A stretch of 64,000 nt of DNA from positions 1,808,501 to 1,872,500 of the forward strand of contig NZ_CP029064.1 in assembly GCF_003076275.1 (NCBI RefSeq), in the 5' to 3' direction. A model generated the notes under the pieces. The model saw only the letters and a program-made list of their open reading frames with translations. It had not been told where the DNA came from and searched no databases. Origin of the DNA: Microbulbifer sp. A4B17 (lineage in GTDB: Bacteria > Pseudomonadota > Gammaproteobacteria > Pseudomonadales > Cellvibrionaceae). A program made the translations under genes and the position numbers. Shown here one piece after another: positions 59,107-64,000 of the stretch; within the stretch, counting starts at the first letter, position 1, and each line of letters starts with the position of its first letter.

Positions 59107-60645
59107 TTAGATTGCGTAAATCACACAAATCAAAGCAACAATACTCAGTACGATGGTGTAGGGCAAAGCCATGATCACCATGCGGCCGTAAGACAGGCGT
59201 ATTAGCGGAGCCAAGGCTGAAGTCAGCAGGAATAAAAACGCAGCTTGTCCATTCGGGGTGGCAACACTGGGCAGGTTTGTTCCGGTATTGATTGCAATGG
59301 CCAGCTTATCAAAATGCTCCCGGGTGATATCGCCTGCAGTGAGGGCTGCCTTAACTTCGTTGATATAAACCGTCGCCACAAAAACATTGTCGCTGATCAT
59401 TGATAAGATGCCGTTTGCCAGGAAAAGTAATCCTGGTTGTTGCTCAGGTTTTTGTGCAAGCACAAAGTTGGTTACCGGCTCAAAGAGATGCTGCTGGTGG
59501 ATCACTGCAACAATTGCGAAGAAAACCACGAGCAGTGCAGTAAAGGGAAGGGCTTCTTCAAATGCGTGACCAATCCGGGCTTCCTGGACGACGCCATTGA
59601 AAGACGTCAGTAAAACGATAATCATCAAGCCGATTATGCCAACTTCGGCTACATGAAATGCCAGGGCGAGTACCAGTAACACAGCGACAATACCCTGAAT
59701 CCACAGCTCGGCAACCTGTGCAGAGGTACGTTTTTTCTCTTCCTCTTTAGAGAAGTTAACCAGTACTTCTCGCACAGCACTGGGGAGCTGGGCGCCATAA
59801 CCAAATAGCTTCACTTTTTCCAGCAGAAAGCAGGTAATCAGGCCGGCAAAAAAAGTTGGGATGGTTACCGGAGCCATCTGCAAGAAAAACTGTACAAATT
59901 CCCATCCGGCTTTTTCCGCAATTAACAGGTTTTGTGGTTCACCTACCAGGGTACAAACACCACCTAAGGCCGTGCCCACCGCACCGTGCATGATAAGGCT
60001 GCGAAGATAGGCCCTGAACTGATCCAGGTCTTCGCGGTGATATTCCACCACGCCTTCATCATTGGAGTGGTCGTGATCATGGTGGTGGTGGGGTTGCTGG
60101 GAGGCAACTCTGTGATACACGGAGTAAAACCCTACGGCAACGGCGATAAGTACGGCAGTTACTGTCAAGGCGTCTAAAAATGCTGACAGAACCGCTGCGA
60201 CGGCGCAGAAAAGTAGTGACAGCAGTGATTTTGAATTCACATTTATCAAAATTTTAGTGAATACAAATAGCAGCAGGCTTTTCATAAAGTAGATGCCGGC
60301 TACCATAAACATCAGCAATAGAATAACTTCAATATTTTCTACCACTTCGTGGTAAACGGCATCCGTACTTGTCATCCCCATTAATACCGCTTCAATTGCG
60401 AGTAGTCCGCCGGGTTGAAGCGGGTAACACTTCAGGGCCATTGCCAGGGTAAAAATAAATTCTCCAATCAGTACCCAGCCGGTTGCAAAGGGCCCCGACA
60501 CATACAGTATTAATGGGTTGAGGAGCAAAAAGGCGGCTATCGTTAATTTGTACCAATCAGGAGCTTCACCGAGAAAATTTTCGGCAAAGGCGCGGCCAAA
60601 TCCGCCGCCGGATGCCGCGATGGTATTGTTGTAAGTGTTCATCAT
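59107..60645 (-). CDS. nhaB: Na+/H+ antiporter NhaB
   Basis: A 512-residue sodium-proton antiporter with about 12 membrane helices, typical NhaB length and start ([22 protein letters not shown]). Landmarks: [70 protein letters not shown] and [24 protein letters not shown]. It expels sodium and helps pH homeostasis, as expected in a marine bacterium. The cytoplasmic loop after the fourth helix region contains an unusual His/Asp run (HHHHDHDH). AAGGAAGTAA precedes the ATG. The order dnaQ-nhaB-fimL-nudC is as in Pseudomonas. Confidence 0.95.
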   Translation of the reverse strand: MMNTYNNTIAASGGGFGRAFAENFLGEAPDWYKLTIAAFLLLNPLILYVSGPFATGWVLIGEFIFTLAMALKCYPLQPGGLLAIEAVLMGMTSTDAVYHEVVENIEVILLLMFMVAGIYFMKSLLLFVFTKILINVNSKSLLSLLFCAVAAVLSAFLDALTVTAVLIAVAVGFYSVYHRVASQQPHHHHDHDHSNDEGVVEYHREDLDQFRAYLRSLIMHGAVGTALGGVCTLVGEPQNLLIAEKAGWEFVQFFLQMAPVTIPTFFAGLITCFLLEKVKLFGYGAQLPSAVREVLVNFSKEEEKKRTSAQVAELWIQGIVAVLLVLALAFHVAEVGIIGLMIIVLLTSFNGVVQEARIGHAFEEALPFTALLVVFFAIVAVIHQQHLFEPVTNFVLAQKPEQQPGLLFLANGILSMISDNVFVATVYINEVKAALTAGDITREHFDKLAIAINTGTNLPSVATPNGQAAFLFLLTSALAPLIRLSYGRMVIMALPYTIVLSIVALICVIYAI

Positions 60646-61024
60646 TTACTTCCTTGGTTAACCCATTAGTGTGGGTCAAAATGGAATTTTTGGGGGCTGG
60701 CGGTGTATGCGAAATAGACACCTGGGCTCAATTATCGCTGTGGTGCTACCCCGGGTTTATTGTGTACTGATTGATTGGTTTTTGTTCTTTAACTCAAAAA
60801 AACGTACAGCTTTAAACTTGAAAGTAGCAAACGCTACTGGGTTTTCCGGAAAATTCAAGTAATTTAGGGGCTCCACCACAGGCACCAAGCGATTTGTCGA
60901 TTATTCGGTGGAAATTGTTTGGCGAAAGGTGGACTCTTTTATTTATTGGGGTAAATTGCCCTTAATGAGGCCAGTATCATCCTGATCTGGTTGTTTTTTG
61001 TTCGATTATAGGAAGAATGCAGCG
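60646..61024. other. Intergenic region between nhaB and fimL with a three-way-junction sequence
   Basis: 379 bases upstream of the divergent nhaB and fimL genes. At 60816-60860 there is a compact nested dyad: ACTTGAA pairs with TTCAAGT (outer 7 bp), enclosing AGTAGC-AAAC-GCTACT and TTTT-CCGG-AAAA, a three-way junction of 45 bases. A further dyad ACCCA/TGGGT is at 60661-60676. No open frame is supported. Confidence 0.45.
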
Positions 61025-62731
61025 GTGCAGCCAAAGACTGAATTGCGCAAGATCAATATCACTTCTGTCAATGTAGTGAAGGATGAGTTGGTAGCGACCA
61101 TCGATAATGCCGCCTCGCATTTAGATAAATTTGCTGCCGACACTTCCCAAAAGCAGGCTCTGGAACAGAGCCTGGCTGCGCTCAGGCAGGTCAGCGGGGT
61201 GCTGCAGATAGTGCAGCTCCAGGCCGCAGAACTCCTTGCCCAAGAGAAAATTAAAGCGCTTACCGGGGTCTTGGAGGGTAACCAGAAAGCCTCGGAAGAA
61301 TTGATGGAAGCGCTTGGCACAGGCTTCTACGTCATGGGGCGCTACCTGGACTTTGTACAGAGCCGTGCCATTGCCCGCCCGGAATTACTGATTCCTTACA
61401 TCAATAATTTACGCGCAGCTCGGTCCCAGCCCCCGGTGCCGGAAAGCCATTTCTTTCGCTGTAACCTTGAAGGCTCTGTGCCAGGCACAGGGGCATCTGC
61501 GGTGATGTCGGAAGATTTAAAGAGCTTTGTCCGTCGATTCCGTCATATGTACCAGGTCGGGCTGCTGGCACTGTTGCGCGGTAAGCCCCGAGGTCCGGCT
61601 TATACAATGATGTCAAGGGCCCTCGAGAGAATTGCGAGTATCACCACGGGACGCCCTAATGGACGTCTGTGGGTGGTAGCAGGTGCCGCACTTGCGGGCA
61701 TGGCCTCCCAGGAAATGCGCATCAGTCGCTCCCGAGTGATGGTTTTCAGCATGTTTGATCGTTGGCTGAGGGCTCTGCAGAAAGAATGTGATACAGCTTT
61801 AGACCAGCCTGCGCCCCCGATTCTGTTAAAAGAGTGCCTGTACTGGCTGACCCTCTCCAAGCCAGGGGGCTTTGGTGGCAAGTTACTGGAGGCTTTCTCC
61901 GCTGAGGACCTGGATTACAGCGAAGAGGAGTTGGAGCGGGAGCGCGCTACTCTCGGTGGTCCCGGCGCCACAGCTATCACGGCAGTCGCTAATGCCTTGG
62001 AGGAAGAGCTGTCAGGAGTGCGTCGGATGCTGGATGACGCTGAGTTAATTGATTCTTCCACCCTGGATGCCGAAGATGGCCTCGCTACTTCTTTGCAGAG
62101 AGTTGCGGGTACATTGCAGATGCTTAACTTTAAGCGGGTAGGGGAGAGTCTGCGCAGTGCTGTAGCTGAATACCAGAGTGCTGCTGGTGCAGGGGGCTCC
62201 ATTGCGGATAACGCACTGCAAAAACTGACAGGCCAGGTGCTGATGGTGGATAGCACGGTAAGGGCGCTCAAGCAGAGTACCTCTATTGATCTGGATGAAT
62301 ACGGCCATGCGGATATTGCTTTTGAGCATAGCCAGCTGGCAGAGGCGGAAGTGGCGGTACTTAAAGAGGCCGAGGCCGGTTTGGCGCTGATTAAGAGAGC
62401 GTTGGCAGCTTATGCAGAATCCGATTTTGATCATGGGCATATTCGCAACGTCTCCACCACTTTGAACTCAGTGCGCGGAGGTTTGATTGTTCTAAACCTG
62501 AGCCGAGCGGCAGGCGTAGTTGAAGGCCTGCTTAACTTTGTTGAGACTGTGATCGATCGCCATGACGCAGGCCCTGAAGTAGAGCAATCTCTGGATATTT
62601 TTGCCGATGCTATTATCAGCCTCGAATACTATCTGGGTGAGGTTAAATTGCACAGGCAAGCCGATATCCAATCCCTCAGTCTCGCCATAGAGAGCCTGAC
62701 CGCCCTGGGTTATCCCGTTGAGGCCGCATAA
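61025..62731 (+). CDS. fimL: FimL-like regulator (ChpA N-terminal-related, Hpt-like repeats)
   Basis: A 568-residue protein related to the N-terminal part of ChpA, as FimL of Pseudomonas (about 557 aa) is. It has repeated Hpt-like helical modules (about 25-110: LDKFAADTSQKQALEQSLAALRQVSGVLQIVQLQ; about 350-420: LQRVAGTLQMLNFKRVGESL; and a third near 500) without an obvious phosphorylatable histidine. FimL affects type IV pili and cAMP signalling. The start is uncertain: GTG at 61025 with AGGAAG 9 bases upstream is preferred over TTG at 60998. Position between nhaB and nudC matches Pseudomonas. Confidence 0.8.
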   Translation: MQPKTELRKINITSVNVVKDELVATIDNAASHLDKFAADTSQKQALEQSLAALRQVSGVLQIVQLQAAELLAQEKIKALTGVLEGNQKASEELMEALGTGFYVMGRYLDFVQSRAIARPELLIPYINNLRAARSQPPVPESHFFRCNLEGSVPGTGASAVMSEDLKSFVRRFRHMYQVGLLALLRGKPRGPAYTMMSRALERIASITTGRPNGRLWVVAGAALAGMASQEMRISRSRVMVFSMFDRWLRALQKECDTALDQPAPPILLKECLYWLTLSKPGGFGGKLLEAFSAEDLDYSEEELERERATLGGPGATAITAVANALEEELSGVRRMLDDAELIDSSTLDAEDGLATSLQRVAGTLQMLNFKRVGESLRSAVAEYQSAAGAGGSIADNALQKLTGQVLMVDSTVRALKQSTSIDLDEYGHADIAFEHSQLAEAEVAVLKEAEAGLALIKRALAAYAESDFDHGHIRNVSTTLNSVRGGLIVLNLSRAAGVVEGLLNFVETVIDRHDAGPEVEQSLDIFADAIISLEYYLGEVKLHRQADIQSLSLAIESLTALGYPVEAA

Positions 62732-62746
62732 TTTAAGGAGGCCTCC

Positions 62747-63559
62747 TTGGCAGACAAGTTTGTCCCGGCAGGGAATGTGTGGGCAGTTCCGGAATTTACA
62801 CAGCATATCCTGATTGCTGATGGACTGATTCTCTGCCGAGGTGATTATTTCCTTCATGATGCTCAGGTATTGGTAGCAGGGGCTGTTCAATCCAGTCATT
62901 ACCTGGGAGAGTTGAGTGGCAGCGCCTGTGGTGTACACGTTTTGTCTCGCCAGGTCGAAATCGCTGGCTATGAGTGGCGAAATTTACGCAGTTTGCTGAC
63001 TCTGGTTGATGAGCCGACGTTCGCATTGGCCGGACGGGCTCTGCAGATTTCACATTGGGATAGCCAGCATCGATTTTGTGGTCGTTGCGGCACGCCAACT
63101 ATCTATCACTCCAATGATCGTGCTCGTACCTGTCCCGCTTGCGATCTGACTGTCTACCCCAGAATCTCCCCCTGTGTAATCATGCTGGTAACTCGGGGAG
63201 ACGAGTGTCTTCTGGCTCGTCATGCCTCGCGCCGAAACGCTAACTACACAGCTCTTGCTGGTTTTATAGAGCCCGGCGAGAGCGCAGAGCAGGCGTTGGT
63301 GCGTGAAGTGTATGAGGAAGTGGGGCTCAAAGTAGGTGCGTTGGAGTATGTTGGCAGTCAATCCTGGCCCTTTCCGGGGCAGTTGATGATCGGATATTTG
63401 GCTGAGTGGCAAGGTGGAGGCCTGTGCTTGGACCCGAATGAAATCGAAGAGGCAGGCTGGTTTCATTATAGCTCCCTGCCTGCCATACCACCCATACAAA
63501 CCCTGTCCGGCCGTTTGATTCACACTTTTGTCGAAAAGGCTACAGCGAAGAACTGCTAA
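62747..63559 (+). CDS. nudC: NAD+ diphosphatase / RNA decapping hydrolase NudC
   Basis: A 270-residue Nudix enzyme that hydrolyses NAD(H) and removes NAD caps from RNA. The zinc ribbon has C111, C114, C129 and C132 (CGRCG, CPACD); the Nudix box runs GFIEPGESAEQALVREVYEEVG (about 172-193) and is followed by the NudC-specific SQSWPFPGQLMIGY. Translation starts at TTG (62747) with a strong AAGGAGG 5 bases upstream. Gap to fimL is 15 bases, so they are co-transcribed, as in Pseudomonas. Confidence 0.95.
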   Translation: MADKFVPAGNVWAVPEFTQHILIADGLILCRGDYFLHDAQVLVAGAVQSSHYLGELSGSACGVHVLSRQVEIAGYEWRNLRSLLTLVDEPTFALAGRALQISHWDSQHRFCGRCGTPTIYHSNDRARTCPACDLTVYPRISPCVIMLVTRGDECLLARHASRRNANYTALAGFIEPGESAEQALVREVYEEVGLKVGALEYVGSQSWPFPGQLMIGYLAEWQGGGLCLDPNEIEEAGWFHYSSLPAIPPIQTLSGRLIHTFVEKATAKNC

Positions 63560-63606
63560 AAAGGTGGTTTGATGGTGTTGCGCAGTATCAGGGAGAAGAA
63601 ATCATA

Positions 63607-64000
63607 ATGTACATAGCGATTACTTTTATTATTGCCGTTCTGGCTCTGTTATTTGTATTTTGGGGTGCGCGAATCCTTCTGGGAGGGAACTGGTTTCTGG
63701 GCTTTATACGTGGCTCTGTGGGGCTTTTTCTTTTTGCAATGGCCCTTTGGATTGTTCTTGTTGCTGCGGATGTGTACAGCTATAGAAACCTGGCTGAAGA
63801 GCACAGTGTTGGTATTGTTTCCTTTCGAAAAGTTGCCGAGCAGCAGTTTGAAGTAAAGTTCTCTGACGCAGATGGAATTGCACAAAAGTTCGAATTGCTT
63901 GGGGATCAATGGCAGCTGGATGCCCGTATGCTCAAATGGCAGGGGCCACTCGCTCGCTGGGGGATTAAGCCTGCCTACCGTTTGGATCGGTTAAGTGGTC
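63607..64000 (+). CDS. Membrane protein downstream of nudC (3' end outside window)
   Basis: Open frame from ATG 63607 running off the end of the window; 131 residues visible. Two hydrophobic helices (about 2-25, starting MYIAITFIIAVLALLFVFWG, and about 34-58) are followed by a soluble part (from NLAEEHSVGIVSFRKVAEQQ). The arrangement resembles the conserved small membrane protein that follows nudC in Pseudomonas. GGGAGAAG lies about 15 bases upstream of the ATG. Function unknown; the length and C terminus cannot be judged. Confidence 0.7.
   Translation, partial: MYIAITFIIAVLALLFVFWGARILLGGNWFLGFIRGSVGLFLFAMALWIVLVAADVYSYRNLAEEHSVGIVSFRKVAEQQFEVKFSDADGIAQKFELLGDQWQLDARMLKWQGPLARWGIKPAYRLDRLSG

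Noticed and set aside
60816..60860. Hammerhead ribozyme
   Set aside because: The three-way fold is present but the conserved CUGAUGA and GAAA core bases are missing.

Overview
The window is a chromosomal segment of a gammaproteobacterium. Gene content and order closely follow Pseudomonas (smc-zipA-ligA; tig-clpP-clpX-lon-hupB-ppiD; mltD-gloB-methyltransferase-rnhA-dnaQ-nhaB-fimL-nudC). Protein-level similarity (recalled, not searched) and the presence of FabY, FimL and a PsrA-type operator point to the Pseudomonadales/Cellvibrionales side of the class, possibly a Microbulbifer-like marine bacterium. No phage, insertion sequence, CRISPR array or rRNA was seen; one tRNA-Leu(UAG) is present.

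Layout. 1-5200: chromosome segregation, division and replication (smc 3' end, zipA, ligA and a conserved small protein). 5400-7350: DUF4399 protein and class II fumarase. 7360-13100: a 39-residue membrane protein, a small two-helix membrane protein, an AraC regulator, then a fatty-acid catabolic group (acyl-CoA dehydrogenase, SCP2-like protein, acyl-CoA synthetase). 13200-19450: accessory hydrolases (M28 peptidase lipoprotein, secreted PLC-like/lectin-like protein, M14 carboxypeptidase), an AT-rich gene-poor stretch, a candidate small RNA and a lipoprotein. 19500-27900: LysE exporter, TatD, a fused CsdA-CsdE cysteine desulfurase, acyltransferase/LytTR divergent pair, TcdA, DCC protein, SlyD-type FKBP, a globin-like protein without the haem histidine, and a HIT protein. 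28000-37600: GIN-domain protein, YcjX/YcjF, glutathione reductase, ribosome hibernation factor, coiled-coil envelope protein, ThpR, and a small heat-shock protein with a sigma-32 promoter and a ROSE-like RNA thermometer. 37700-45000: GlxA-like regulator, FabY, XRE-cupin regulator, and fadBA behind a PsrA-like operator. 45150-54300: tRNA-Leu and the protein quality-control cluster. 54300-64000: mltD, gloB, yafS-like methyltransferase, rnhA, dnaQ, nhaB, fimL, nudC and the start of a membrane protein.

Themes. Fatty-acid metabolism appears twice: beta-oxidation (acyl-CoA dehydrogenase, FadD, FadBA) and fatty-acid initiation (FabY). Proteostasis is prominent (trigger factor, ClpXP, Lon, PpiD, SlyD, Hsp20), with heat-shock promoter matches before lon and hsp20. 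CsdA-CsdE and TcdA, which cooperate in cyclic t6A formation on tRNA in E. coli, lie within 5 kb of each other. Several genes use TTG or GTG starts.

The strongest unexpected signals are the ROSE-like hairpin before hsp20, the CsdA-CsdE fusion, the haem-less globin-like protein, the PLC protein with an apparently permuted C-type-lectin-like tail, a compact three-way-junction sequence between nhaB and fimL, a candidate terminator-ended small RNA near 18.6 kb, and a short membrane-protein gene at 7.4 kb. All functions are inferred from motifs and context; nothing was searched against databases.
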